The notes below the pieces were generated by a model. That model had not been told where the DNA came from, made no database searches, and worked only from the letters and a program-made list of their open reading frames with translations. From NCBI RefSeq assembly GCF_018861865.1, contig NZ_JAHLDV010000019.1, forward strand, positions 1 through 54,205: a DNA stretch of 54,205 nucleotides. The letters are read 5' to 3'. The position numbers and the translations under genes are program-made. This stretch comes from Clostridium frigoris. GTDB taxonomy: Bacteria; Bacillota; Clostridia; Clostridiales; Clostridiaceae. Positions 36,311 through 44,983 of the stretch are shown here, piece by piece; position 1 is the first letter of the stretch; each line of letters opens with the position of its first letter.

Positions 36311-38050
36311 TTATTTGGACATAAAGAAAGCGAAAGCATCAGTATCACCTTTTGCTAACATACTTCGTGTGTGTACAGCATGTCCTTGATTATCTGCAAC
36401 ATATGCTACAGTGTAATCTCCGTCATTAACCCATCCCATAAATACAAAAGTATGTGTAGGATATCCAGTGCAATCATTTGTTGTAAAGCAAAGACTTCCT
36501 GGTGTAAGCTGTTTAATATCCTTTGTTTTTGACCAATTATTACTATTTAAATAAGTTAAATATTGATGTGTGTTGCATACCCCTATAGGTACTGGTACAC
36601 TTATTCTTCGCATTGCCTCACTTGAAAAATAAACACAATTGTTTATTGTTACTCCACCATGCAATCTTATTGCTGTATTTAGTGTGCTAACAACATTGGC
36701 TGATGGAGTCAAATATATAAATAACTTTTCTCCAATTACTGTAGATTGCAATTCTGTAGTCGGTGTAGTTATTATAATTGGTGTAGTTGTTGAAATTGGT
36801 GTAGCTATTATAACTGGTGTAGTTGGTGAAATTGCTGCTTCTACAGTAATTATAGCTTTTACTTTTATACTAGTATCATTTATATTTCCATAATAGGTGT
36901 AAGTACCTATATCACTTATATTTAATACATTATTAAGCCATGTTACTCCAAGTGTTTTCTTAGTATTATTACTCATAGTAACATCTGTAGTTACAGGCAA
37001 AGTATATTTATCACCTTCCTGTACATTAACAAGTATATCTGCAGCGCAGGTTGCTGTTGAAGTAGTATCATAAGTAGTGTCAGTATTTGCAAATCCAGCA
37101 TATTTCATTAGCCCATTAGCTATTGCCTTTGCAGCATTATTTTGATACTGCTGACTTTCTAATAATATTTCTTCAGATGGATTAGTTATGAATCCTAACT
37201 CTGCAACTATCCCAGGACAGCTTGTCTTATTTAACATTGCAAAATTACTTGTGCTACCTACTACTTGTATTCCCCTATTCTTAGCTTTTGTTGCTGTTAT
37301 TAGTTCAGCTTGCAGCGAAGACGCAAGTAACTTATTCGCACTTTTGTTAGTTGTGTAATATGTTTCAATCCCATTTGCAGTAGCATCTGGAGTATAGGAA
37401 TTTGTGTTTATACTTAAAAACACATCAGCATTTGCATTTTTAGCAATTAGTGCTTTTGCATCATCTTCACCACCTTGAGTCCAAGACACTGCATCGCTAT
37501 CTCTTGTATATACTACGTTAAATCCTCTTGATTTTAATATTGTACCTAGTTTTAAAGCTGTACTTAGATTTATATCCTTAGCTTTGACACCACTTTTACT
37601 AGTGATTGTACTATAGTATTGAGCTGGATCAATACATACCGTAAACTCACTTGGTTTAGTAGGTGAACTTTTGGTGGTAAAATCCATTCTAACTTCACTA
37701 GGAAGAACTTTTCCGTCGCTAGACTTAACCTGCTTTGTTACTATTAACGTGTATGTTTTACCATACTCATAACTTTTAAGAGGCTGAGTTACTACAGTTT
37801 TATTGCTATTAGCTAGGGCAACTGTAATGTCTATGTAATTATTATCCTCATCAACCACCTTAATATTCGTGGTATTTACCGTTGAAGCACTTAAAGCCTT
37901 ATTAAAACTCACTGTCCAAGGTTTACTAACTTCCACATCTTTTTTAGAACTCATACTGGTAAATGTACTAGCTTGTACCATTGTTTGCATAGGTATACAT
38001 ACAATTAATGCTAAAATCATAATTATAAATGCTTTAAAAATTTTTTTCAT
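36311..38050 (-). CDS. Secreted protein: Ig-like domain, zinc-less amidase_3 domain, C-terminal Cys-His hydrolase-like domain
   Basis: A 579-residue protein with a signal peptide (cleavage near residue 27). Residues about 30-128 form a Big_5/SbsA Ig-like domain ('KPWTVSFNKALSASTVNTTN'). Residues about 136-318 are colinear with N-acetylmuramoyl-L-alanine amidases, but the zinc ligands are lost. 'IDPGHGG' is 'IDPAQYY' (142), the ligand Glu region is 'GVKAKDINLSTAL', and 'SIHAN' is 'SINTN' (215). The late glutamate in 'VAELGFITNPSEE' (about 282) remains. A second beta domain and a Thr/Pro/Ile linker follow. The C-terminal domain has 'NNCVYFSSEAMRR' (470), 'PTHTFVFMGW' (533) and 'VADNQGHAVH' (552), a plausible Cys-His-Asn triad as in CHAP/NlpC-like enzymes. 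Confidence 0.8.
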   Translation of the reverse strand: MKKIFKAFIIMILALIVCIPMQTMVQASTFTSMSSKKDVEVSKPWTVSFNKALSASTVNTTNIKVVDEDNNYIDITVALANSNKTVVTQPLKSYEYGKTYTLIVTKQVKSSDGKVLPSEVRMDFTTKSSPTKPSEFTVCIDPAQYYSTITSKSGVKAKDINLSTALKLGTILKSRGFNVVYTRDSDAVSWTQGGEDDAKALIAKNANADVFLSINTNSYTPDATANGIETYYTTNKSANKLLASSLQAELITATKAKNRGIQVVGSTSNFAMLNKTSCPGIVAELGFITNPSEEILLESQQYQNNAAKAIANGLMKYAGFANTDTTYDTTSTATCAADILVNVQEGDKYTLPVTTDVTMSNNTKKTLGVTWLNNVLNISDIGTYTYYGNINDTSIKVKAIITVEAAISPTTPVIIATPISTTTPIIITTPTTELQSTVIGEKLFIYLTPSANVVSTLNTAIRLHGGVTINNCVYFSSEAMRRISVPVPIGVCNTHQYLTYLNSNNWSKTKDIKQLTPGSLCFTTNDCTGYPTHTFVFMGWVNDGDYTVAYVADNQGHAVHTRSMLAKGDTDAFAFFMSK

Positions 38051-38215
38051 GTTACATCTCCTAAGTTTTAATATTTAACTATTTATATAATTTTAAGTAA
38101 TTATGTAAATTGTTGTTTTATTTCCAAACTTATTATACTATAAATTTATTTTCATCTCAATACTTTTATTTTTTTTAAAAAAATGACTTTTTATGATTTT
38201 TCTTTACTAAAAAGA

Positions 38216-38242
38216 ACCATCAATTAAAATAATCATATATTA
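38216..38242 (+). promoter_or_regulatory. Sigma-K-like promoter before the glycosylation block
   Basis: AC at 38216-38217, 16 bases, then CATATATTA at 38234-38242. This fits the Bacillus sigma-K pattern AC-N16/17-CATANNNTA fully. It lies 30 bases before the DUF2920 start. In AT-rich DNA such a match can be chance, so confidence is moderate. If real, the block is expressed late in sporulation in the mother cell. Confidence 0.42.
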
Positions 38243-38271
38243 ATATAAATACTTTTTTTAGGAGAATTTTT

Positions 38272-39396
38272 ATGGCGAAAAATTATGGAGTTGTGTGTTA
38301 TGGTCACAATAGTATTTATGTTGATAACTATTTGCAAAATAATTATAAAAAAAGAAAATTTCATGTTAAATACAGTATTCCTAATGAAGGAGTTAATGAG
38401 AGCACAGGAATTTTGCTCCTTATAGCAGGTTATGGTGCACAATGCAATTCAAATGTATACAAAAAAATGCGAGCTGAATTCGCTGATAAATATAATCTTG
38501 TAACCATTCAATGTGATTATTTTGGTTATGAATATATGCAAGCAGGTTTAGAAAATCTTACTGTAGAAAACATAGATTTAATAAGATTAAACATTAGCAC
38601 AACCAATGAAAAGGCTAAAAGAATTTATTCAAATAATAATATTAATATAAATGAATTTCTAAATAGTAATTTAAAATATAGAAATGAAATTATAGTAAAA
38701 AGCAATTCTCATGAATCCATAGATAATTTTAATGATATGGGCGTAATGCAAGCTTTAGATAACATTGTTGCAACTATTAAAGTCATAAAATACCTAAAAC
38801 GTAAAAAACTTAATTTTAATACTAATAAGATAATTATTATGGGAAACTCTCATGGTAGTTACTTAGGCTATTTATGCAATGTAATGGCTAAAGGATTGTA
38901 CACACATCTATTAGATAATTCTGCTTGGATATACCCTGTGTATTGTAATACTCCTAGATATATAGTAACAACTAGAGGAAATTCTGTATTAGTAGTTAAA
39001 CATGACTATAAAATAAGAACTGCAAGGTCGCCTCTAAAAGGATTAAGAATTAAAAATCTATATGACAACTTTGAAAACAAATGTAAAATAGTGATTTATC
39101 ATGGAGAGAATGATAACTTGATAACTGCAAAAGATAAATACGTAGCTGTAAAGGATATTCCAAATGTTGTATTTAACTTAATAAAAAAAGAAGATATTGA
39201 TAATGTAATTTTTAAATCTACTAGCCATGGATTAGATGCTGACTTTCCAAAATTATTTGAAAAATTCTATAAAAGTCACTGTAATAATATTTTCTTGAAT
39301 AACAAACTAAATATAGATAGTACTATTAGAATACCCGGTGGATTTTTAATAGATTATAGCTCCGGATTACCACAGTTAATAAAAGATAGTAAATAA
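38272..39396 (+). CDS. DUF2920 family alpha/beta hydrolase-like protein
   Basis: A 374-residue cytoplasmic protein, no signal peptide. The core is an alpha/beta hydrolase fold: oxyanion-side 'TGILLLIAGYGAQ' near residue 48, nucleophile elbow GNSHGSYL near 199 (Ser in G-X-S-X-G), and late acid/histidine candidates in 'YHGENDNL' and 'STSHGLDADF'. DUF2920 proteins are found in flagellin-glycosylation islands of Campylobacter and Clostridium, where they may deacylate or process nonulosonic acid sugars; the reaction is not proven. It is followed by a small beta-sandwich gene and, further on, a Maf glycosyltransferase. A TTTAGGAGA site supports the ATG. Confidence 0.82.
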   Translation: MAKNYGVVCYGHNSIYVDNYLQNNYKKRKFHVKYSIPNEGVNESTGILLLIAGYGAQCNSNVYKKMRAEFADKYNLVTIQCDYFGYEYMQAGLENLTVENIDLIRLNISTTNEKAKRIYSNNNININEFLNSNLKYRNEIIVKSNSHESIDNFNDMGVMQALDNIVATIKVIKYLKRKKLNFNTNKIIIMGNSHGSYLGYLCNVMAKGLYTHLLDNSAWIYPVYCNTPRYIVTTRGNSVLVVKHDYKIRTARSPLKGLRIKNLYDNFENKCKIVIYHGENDNLITAKDKYVAVKDIPNVVFNLIKKEDIDNVIFKSTSHGLDADFPKLFEKFYKSHCNNIFLNNKLNIDSTIRIPGGFLIDYSSGLPQLIKDSK

Positions 39397-39424
39397 TATA
39401 TGTAATTTATAAGGAGATGAAACC

Positions 39425-39724
39425 ATGTGCGCAGTAGCAAGAAAATTTTTAACAGGATATGAGTTATATAGAAATGAAGTTATTGATCTTGATTTTCATT
39501 TTGCTAATGAGCGATACTTTCTATTAATAGGGTTTGTTTTTAACCCTATAGGAGACCCACTAGCATCTGCTGCTTTAGAAATCACTCTAATAGATAGTCA
39601 TTATAATCCACCTAGAGAAAGTAATATAGGAGTAACTTTTTCGCAATCAGATGGTAGCTATGGTATATCACTTCCATTAAAATCAAAATGTTTTTACAGA
39701 GTTACTGTTTATTCTCCAGGATAA
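39425..39724 (+). CDS. Stand-alone carboxypeptidase-regulatory-like beta-sandwich protein 1
   Basis: A 99-residue protein without signal peptide, 28 bases after the DUF2920 gene and preceded by AAGGAGATG. Residues about 35-99 read as one Ig/transthyretin-type domain: 'GFVFNPIGDPLASAALEITL', then 'GVTFSQSDGSYGISLPL' and 'YRVTVYSPG'. The pattern G-x-V...P...A...(T/S)...DGxY is shared with three other small proteins in this block. The N-terminal 30 residues are unique, with 'FLTGYELYRNEVIDLDFHF'. It is probably a structural or substrate protein and not an enzyme. Confidence 0.72.
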   Translation: MCAVARKFLTGYELYRNEVIDLDFHFANERYFLLIGFVFNPIGDPLASAALEITLIDSHYNPPRESNIGVTFSQSDGSYGISLPLKSKCFYRVTVYSPG

Positions 39725-39961
39725 ATAGAGATTGTAGTCTAAATACTTAATAGTTTACTATAAAATATAATAATAATTTTTAGCATGACCAGTAACAAAA
39801 AACTATCAGATTTATATACTATATTATATATGTTTCAATCTTAGAATCACATTTAGAATTACCATTAAAAAATTCGTTTAAAAAGTAAAGTAATTGTAGA
39901 AATGTTATTGAAACGTATATATTATAAAGATAAAAAATAAATTGATAAGGGGAATAAATTT

Positions 39962-40249
39962 ATGGCAAATTATAGACCCAGAACAAAAGCAATCCTTGCA
40001 ACAGTAGTTGACTCTGGAACAATGGTTGTGCAAAATATATCTACGTCTGCTTGGGTAATGGCACTATTAAAAGGAACAGCTTTATCACCAACTGGTACAG
40101 CAATGGCTAGTGGAGCAGTTGCTGTTTGGGAAAGTACAAATCCAACAAGTACTTCAGCTAATCATACAACATTTACAGATGGCCAAGGAAGATATGGAGT
40201 TACTGTTAAAGCTAATGTTGCATTAAAAATTAAATTTTACGGCAAGTAA
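39962..40249 (+). CDS. Stand-alone beta-sandwich protein 2, Ser/Thr/Ala-rich
   Basis: A 95-residue protein, start supported by AAGGGGAATAAATTT. It is rich in Thr, Ser, Ala and Val: 'GTALSPTGTAMASGAVAVWE', 'STNPTSTSANHTTFTDGQGR'. The domain pattern is the same as in its neighbours, ending 'RYGVTVKANVALKIKFYGK'. The cluster of Ser/Thr in the exposed loop makes it a good candidate acceptor for O-glycosylation by the Maf enzyme encoded next. There is no signal peptide or membrane helix. A 237-base gap precedes it, so it may have its own promoter. High expression is plausible. Confidence 0.72.
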   Translation: MANYRPRTKAILATVVDSGTMVVQNISTSAWVMALLKGTALSPTGTAMASGAVAVWESTNPTSTSANHTTFTDGQGRYGVTVKANVALKIKFYGK

Positions 40250-40265
40250 TAAAAAACTAATAAAT

Positions 40266-40286
40266 GGATGGGATTTTATCCCATCC
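40266..40286 (+). terminator. Small hairpin between beta-sandwich protein 2 and the Maf gene
   Basis: GGATGGGA (40266-40273) pairs with TCCCATCC (40279-40286). There is no T-run, so it may only reduce read-through or protect the 3' end of the upstream mRNA, letting the small protein be made in excess over the glycosyltransferase. Confidence 0.55.
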
Positions 40287-40310
40287 TCGTTATATAAAAA
40301 GGGGAAATTT

Positions 40311-42044
40311 ATGAGAAGATATAAAACATTAGATGGTCATTATGTCTCTAAAATAAAAAAGGATAATGTTGACTACTTTTTAGGGAATCGAGGAAATTAT
40401 CAAGAAGATATAGATAACCTGATAAAAAATGTATCTGACTTAAGATTTGATTCCATTATCATTATATTTGGTCTTGATACGGGAGAATACCTTAATGATT
40501 TATATAAGCTAATGTGTGATAAAAATAAAGTAGTAATTTTTGAACCTAATAAAGAAATTTTTTTAAAAAATAAGAAAATATCTAATGAAAAGGTAGCACT
40601 TGTTTTCTTCGAAGAAGATAAAATTAAAAGTCAATTATATTCCTTTATAAATTCCTCAAGTTTTAATAATTTATATGTACACGCATTTGGTAATTATAGT
40701 GAAATATATGAGGAAGAATATAATTTCTTTATAGAGACTTTAGATTGTGCCTTCCATACTGCATCGTCTAGTATAACTATTTCTAATAGATTTAGAGAGG
40801 TTTTTATTAAAAATTTAATATGTAATTTGGATATTATAAATCAGTCCACTGGTATAAATAGCTTTGAGGGAAAGAACAAGAATGTACCCGCCTTTATTGT
40901 GTCAGCAGGACCTTCATTAGAAAAAAATATAGATGATATGGTTAAGAATAAGGAGTTAGTTGAAAAGTCTATCGTTGTAGCTGGGAGTAGAACCTTAAAG
41001 ACTCTTTTAGAAAATGGAATAAAACCAGATCTTTTAGTATCAATTGATCCAATAGACGATAATTATGAAATGATGAAGGAATATTTAGATTGTGATACAC
41101 CTTTGGTTTTCTATGAATATAGTAATAGAAAAATCCTTAAAGATTATAAAGGAGAAAAAATATATTTATCAACATTACTTTCAAAAATTATAGAAGAACT
41201 TAATACCTTAAAGGGTACGTACCTTGGAGGATCAGTCGCACATACCTGTGTGGATATAGCTCGTACTTTAGGGTGCAATCCAATAATTTTAGTAGGACAA
41301 GATCTTGCATATACCTATAATAAGCATCATTCACAATCAGCAACTTTTAAAATAGATAACAACTTAAACCTTATGGCAGCTACTATTGTAAAAGATGTAT
41401 ATGGAAATGATATTAAAACTACTGCAACATTAAATCAGTTTAGGAAAAAATTAGAAGAATATATTGAAACAGATACAAAAACAAATACTACAAAGTATAT
41501 AAATGCTTCTTATGGAGCTGATATTATTGGAGCTGATCATTTAGAGTTAAATGAAGTTTTTAAACTTAATATATTTTATAACGTTAAGGAGTGTTTTGAA
41601 GCCTCTAGAGATATAAATATAGATTCAAAAGCAGTAATAAGTAGTATTTTAGATTATATAGATTTCTCTACTAGTAACGCAGAGAGTGGGGGAAATTTAT
41701 GTATAGAGCTATCCCAATGTGATGACAATAAATCCTTAGTTGACATAGATGACGATGATGAAGAGCTACAAAAGTTTCTTGAAATCCTTGAAATAATCAA
41801 TAATTTTGAGGTCTCACCAGAAAATGCATTTTTAGGAGGATATTTTAATAAATTTATTTTTGATATTAAGCAATTAAAGTTTAGTATGTATGCAAAGGAC
41901 TATGATAGATTAACATCAAATTTAAAGTATCAAAGCCAATGCTTCCTATTATATTTTAAAGAAATGAAAAAAATGTTAAAAGAAGTACAACAGTTAATTA
42001 TAGAAACTGTAACAAAATCTAACGAAAGTCATAATATAAAATAA
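40311..42044 (+). CDS. Maf-type (motility-associated factor) protein glycosyltransferase
   Basis: A 577-residue cytoplasmic protein. The N-terminal part ('YKTLDGHYVSKIKKDNVDYF', 'IIIFGLDTGEYLNDLY') is typical of Maf. The central MptE-like domain (about 200-400) has 'PAFIVSAGPSLEKNIDDM', 'SIVVAGSRTLKTLLENGIKP', 'GGSVAHTCVDIARTLGCNPI' and 'LVGQDLAYTYNKHHSQ'. Maf enzymes attach nonulosonic acids such as pseudaminic or legionaminic acid to Ser/Thr of flagellin. No flagellin or motility gene is in this window, and no sugar-synthesis genes are here, so the donor must come from elsewhere. Its neighbours are small beta-sandwich proteins, which may be its substrates. An AAAGGGG site supports the ATG. 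Confidence 0.87.
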   Translation: MRRYKTLDGHYVSKIKKDNVDYFLGNRGNYQEDIDNLIKNVSDLRFDSIIIIFGLDTGEYLNDLYKLMCDKNKVVIFEPNKEIFLKNKKISNEKVALVFFEEDKIKSQLYSFINSSSFNNLYVHAFGNYSEIYEEEYNFFIETLDCAFHTASSSITISNRFREVFIKNLICNLDIINQSTGINSFEGKNKNVPAFIVSAGPSLEKNIDDMVKNKELVEKSIVVAGSRTLKTLLENGIKPDLLVSIDPIDDNYEMMKEYLDCDTPLVFYEYSNRKILKDYKGEKIYLSTLLSKIIEELNTLKGTYLGGSVAHTCVDIARTLGCNPIILVGQDLAYTYNKHHSQSATFKIDNNLNLMAATIVKDVYGNDIKTTATLNQFRKKLEEYIETDTKTNTTKYINASYGADIIGADHLELNEVFKLNIFYNVKECFEASRDINIDSKAVISSILDYIDFSTSNAESGGNLCIELSQCDDNKSLVDIDDDDEELQKFLEILEIINNFEVSPENAFLGGYFNKFIFDIKQLKFSMYAKDYDRLTSNLKYQSQCFLLYFKEMKKMLKEVQQLIIETVTKSNESHNIK

Positions 42045-42071
42045 AATGAATTTTAAAACATGGAGGGTATT

Positions 42072-42236
42072 ATGGAAAAGGAAATAGACGGAAAAGTGTA
42101 CAAAGATATTCCCGTTGTTAAAATGATAGTCAATGGAAAAGAAATTCAAGGCAATGTAATTTCAGCAGAGGATGCCTCAGATGAGAGTATATCATTAACT
42201 ATAATAACTGAACCAGAAGAAGAAAATAAAAAGTAA
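42072..42236 (+). CDS. Short acidic protein in the Maf block
   Basis: 54 residues starting at an ATG eight bases after GGAGGG, 27 bases after the Maf gene. It reads 'MEKEIDGKVYKDIPVVKMIV', with a middle 'GKEIQGNVISAEDASDES' and an acidic tail ('TEPEEENKK'). No family is recognised. A two-strand beta pattern around 'IDGKVYKD' and 'NGKEIQGNVI' is visible. The strong site and its place inside the operon support it as a real gene; the role is unknown. Confidence 0.65.
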   Translation: MEKEIDGKVYKDIPVVKMIVNGKEIQGNVISAEDASDESISLTIITEPEEENKK

Positions 42237-42250
42237 TTACTATAAAATAA

Positions 42251-42571
<321 letters not shown>

Positions 42572-42587
42572 AATGGGGAGCAATAGA

Positions 42588-42893
42588 TTGAAATATTACT
42601 GGCATTGTATAGAAATACCACAGGATTTAACAGATAAAAAAGTTCAAGCTATTTTATCTGGGAAGGTTGTGGATTTAAACGGAAAAAGTATAGTTGGTGC
42701 TATTATTGGAGTTGAAAAACTTGATTATAATTACACTCCCTGTAGAACAACTGATTTAGGTTATACAATATCCAAGTGTAACGGAGCATATTGTATATGT
42801 CTCCCTAAGCGATGTGGAGTTGATTATAAGCTATGCATTTGGCCTCCCTTATTAAGAGATAGGTGCACTATGAAACCTTTAAGAGATGAGTGA
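42588..42893 (+). CDS. Stand-alone beta-sandwich protein 4, cysteine-rich
   Basis: About 101 residues from the TTG at 42588. An upstream in-frame ATG at 42573 overlaps the only ribosome binding site (GGGGAG, 42575-42580), so TTG is the more likely start. The domain is 'GKVVDLNGKSIVGAIIGVEK', 'GYTISKCNGAYCICLPKRCG' and 'DYKLCIWPPL'. There are several cysteines ('CHIE'-like near the start, and Cys in the second half), unlike the other three proteins, which suggests disulfide cross-linking as in spore coat or exosporium proteins. A terminator follows, so this is the last gene of the block. Confidence 0.66.
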   Translation: MKYYWHCIEIPQDLTDKKVQAILSGKVVDLNGKSIVGAIIGVEKLDYNYTPCRTTDLGYTISKCNGAYCICLPKRCGVDYKLCIWPPLLRDRCTMKPLRDE

Positions 42894-42924
42894 AAATATA
42901 AGAAAAATCGAAATCTACACTAAA

Positions 42925-42971
42925 ATAATTAAAGTTTAGAAACTAGTGTACAGCTTCTAAACTTTAATTAT
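42925..42971 (+). terminator. Terminator closing the glycosylation block
   Basis: ATAATTAAAGTTTAGAA (42925-42941) pairs with TTCTAAACTTTAATTAT (42955-42971), a 17-base perfect stem. The stretch from here to 43100 holds no clear gene; a short frame on the minus strand near 42970-43060 looks protein-like but has no start. Confidence 0.8.
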
Positions 42972-43103
42972 ATGGTAAATATAAAATAATGAAATAGGGT
43001 ATCTGCTGCATCTTTATAAGTTACAGCTACTATAAGGTTTGCAGCTAAGAAAATTTCTTATTTCAAAAATGAGTTTCTTTTAAAGAAATGATTCATAAAA
43101 CTA

Positions 43104-43132
43104 TTGACGAATTATAAAATACAAAGTAAAAT
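43104..43132 (+). promoter_or_regulatory. Probable promoter of asnB
   Basis: TTGACG (43104-43109), 17 bases, TAAAAT (43127-43132). The transcript would begin near 43139, just before the T-box-derived leader. Confidence 0.6.
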
Positions 43133-43177
43133 GAAAGAAATTCAAAATTAAATATCATATAATCAATATAAAGGCCT

Positions 43178-43248
43178 TAATGGGAAGAGTAGTACCGCGA
43201 AAGTATAAGTCTTTTGTCCTATTTTTATAGGATGATGGCTTTTTTTTA
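43178..43248 (+). ncRNA. Internally deleted T-box leader with its terminator
   Basis: The sequence TTAATGGGAAGAGTAGTA resembles the 5' end of T-box Stem I. It is followed at once by ACCGCGAAAGTAT, which resembles the 3' antiterminator core (normally GGUGGNACCGCG). A hairpin with arms around TCCTAT/ATAGGA and an eight-base T-run ends the element (43217-43248). The roughly 150-200 bases that should hold Stem I, the specifier loop and Stem III are absent. A deletion between the similar sequences GTAGTA and GGTGGTA would give this product. The tRNA-sensing function should be lost while the terminator remains. Confidence 0.6.
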
Positions 43249-43275
43249 TATCTAAAATTAAGGGGGAATATTAAT

Positions 43276-44865
43276 ATGTGTACAATTATGTGTTATACAG
43301 GAACAGACATGAAACATGATAAATTTGCAGAGGCTCTACAAAGAACCGAATCGAGAGGGCCAGATATGACAGAGATTCTTACTTTACCGTCTGGTATTTT
43401 GGGGTTTCAAAGACTTTCTATTATGGATTTAAGTTTCAGTGGAATGCAGCCATATACAAGAAATACAGATGCATCTATCTGTAATGGTGAAATTTTCGGT
43501 TTCCGTGAAATTAAGAAAGACCTAATAGAAAAAGGACATAAGTTTATTTCTGATAGTGATTGCGAGATACTACTTCCAATGTACTATGAATATGGGCTAG
43601 ATATGTTCTCAAAATTAGATGCAGAGTTCGCTATTATAATATACGATGGAAAAAAGAACAGTTTCATAGCAGCAAGAGATCCAATTGGAATACGTCCTCT
43701 CTTTTATGGTTATTCCGAATCAGGTAAAATCATATTTGCAAGTGAAGCTAAAAATTTAATTGGTCTTACATACAATATTATGCCATTCCCACCAGGCCAT
43801 TATTACGCTGATGGTAAATTTACATGCTACTGCGATATCACAGTAACTAAGGGTGATTATTGCACGGATGACTTAGAAGTTATCTGCAGCAAAATTCATG
43901 ATAAATTCGTAACTGCTATAGAAAAACGTATGGATGCTGATGCTCCTGTAGGATTCTTATTAAGTGGAGGCCTCGACAGCTCCCTCGTATGTTCAATTGC
44001 TCAAAAAATGTATCCTGGAAAACCAATTAAAACCTTTGCCATAGGTATGACTGAAGATGCAATTGACCTTAAATATGCTAAGGAAGTTGCAGATTACATT
44101 CATAGTGATCATACCACTATATATATGACAAAAGAAGAAGTGCTTGGATCACTTGAACAGGTTATTAAGCTTCTTGGAACCTACGATATTACCACAATAA
44201 GAGCAAGTATGGGAATGTATTTGATTTGCAAGAAAATACATGAGATATCTGATGTCAGAGTACTTCTAACAGGTGAAATTTCTGATGAGTTATTTGGATA
44301 TAAATATACTGATTTTGCTCCAAATGCGCAGGAATTTCAAAAGGAATCACAAAAGAGAATCCGTGAGCTTTATATGTACGATGTACTTCGTGCAGACCGT
44401 TGCATCAGCTCAAATTCTCTAGAAGCAAGAGTACCATTTGGGGATTTAGATTTTGTAAAGTATGTTATGTCCATCGACCCTGAAAAGAAATTAAACAAAT
44501 ACAATATGGGTAAATACCTTTTAAGGCATTCATTTGAAGGAGATTATCTACCAGATAATATTTTATATAGGGAAAAAGCAGCATTTAGCGATGCTGTAGG
44601 GCATTCTATGGTTGACTATATAAAAGAATATGCACAGGATTGCTATTCTGATGAAGAATTTGAAAAACTATGCAAAAAGTATAAATATAATTCTAAACCA
44701 TTCACAAAAGAATCATTGTTATACAGAGAATTGTTTGAAAAATATTATCCATTACAAGCAGAAATGATAGTAGACTTTTGGATGCCAAACAAAGAATGGG
44801 AAGGTTGTAACGTGAACGATCCTAGTGCCAGAATGTTATCAAATTATGGTGCCAGTGGTAAATAA
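43276..44865 (+). CDS. asnB: Asparagine synthase (glutamine-hydrolysing)
   Basis: A 529-residue two-domain enzyme that makes asparagine from aspartate, glutamine and ATP. Cys2 after the initiator Met is the glutaminase nucleophile ('MCTIMCYTG'). The class II amidotransferase domain has 'RGPDMTE', 'GFQRLSIMDL' and 'NGEIFGFREIKKDL'. The synthetase domain has the ATP-pyrophosphatase loop 'FLLSGGLDSSLVCSIA' near 233 and 'LTGEISDELFGYKYTDF' near 337. The ATG follows AAGGGGG. Upstream is a T-box-like leader that seems to have lost its tRNA-sensing part, so regulation by asparaginyl-tRNA may be altered. A terminator follows. Confidence 0.95.
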   Translation: MCTIMCYTGTDMKHDKFAEALQRTESRGPDMTEILTLPSGILGFQRLSIMDLSFSGMQPYTRNTDASICNGEIFGFREIKKDLIEKGHKFISDSDCEILLPMYYEYGLDMFSKLDAEFAIIIYDGKKNSFIAARDPIGIRPLFYGYSESGKIIFASEAKNLIGLTYNIMPFPPGHYYADGKFTCYCDITVTKGDYCTDDLEVICSKIHDKFVTAIEKRMDADAPVGFLLSGGLDSSLVCSIAQKMYPGKPIKTFAIGMTEDAIDLKYAKEVADYIHSDHTTIYMTKEEVLGSLEQVIKLLGTYDITTIRASMGMYLICKKIHEISDVRVLLTGEISDELFGYKYTDFAPNAQEFQKESQKRIRELYMYDVLRADRCISSNSLEARVPFGDLDFVKYVMSIDPEKKLNKYNMGKYLLRHSFEGDYLPDNILYREKAAFSDAVGHSMVDYIKEYAQDCYSDEEFEKLCKKYKYNSKPFTKESLLYRELFEKYYPLQAEMIVDFWMPNKEWEGCNVNDPSARMLSNYGASGK

Positions 44866-44898
44866 ATTTTTATTATTTCTATTCTTACTATGTACAGT

Positions 44899-44935
44899 AC
44901 AAAAGAGTTTCAGTAAAAACTCTTTTGTAATTGTT
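44899..44935 (+). terminator. Terminator of asnB
   Basis: ACAAAAGAGTTT (44899-44910) pairs with AAACTCTTTTGT (44917-44928), followed by AATTGTTT. It lies between convergent genes and may act on both. Confidence 0.82.
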
Positions 44936-44983
44936 TAATTGCTTTATAATTTACTATCTCCCAATAAATATATATTTAAAGCT

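Noticed and set aside
36730-36840. Tandem DNA repeats coding for Thr/Pro/Ile in the pseudo-amidase
   Set aside because: This is a normal low-complexity linker between domains and not a CRISPR or a mobile repeat.
39802-39828. A second sigma-K-like match before beta-sandwich protein 2
   Set aside because: The -10 has a mismatch (TATATTATA), it lies 130 bases before the gene, and the sequence is almost pure A/T, so chance is likely.
42970-43060. Minus-strand frame reading 'AANLIVAVTYKDAADTLF'
   Set aside because: It looks coding in composition, but there is a stop upstream and no recognisable family, so I only mention it in the terminator entry.
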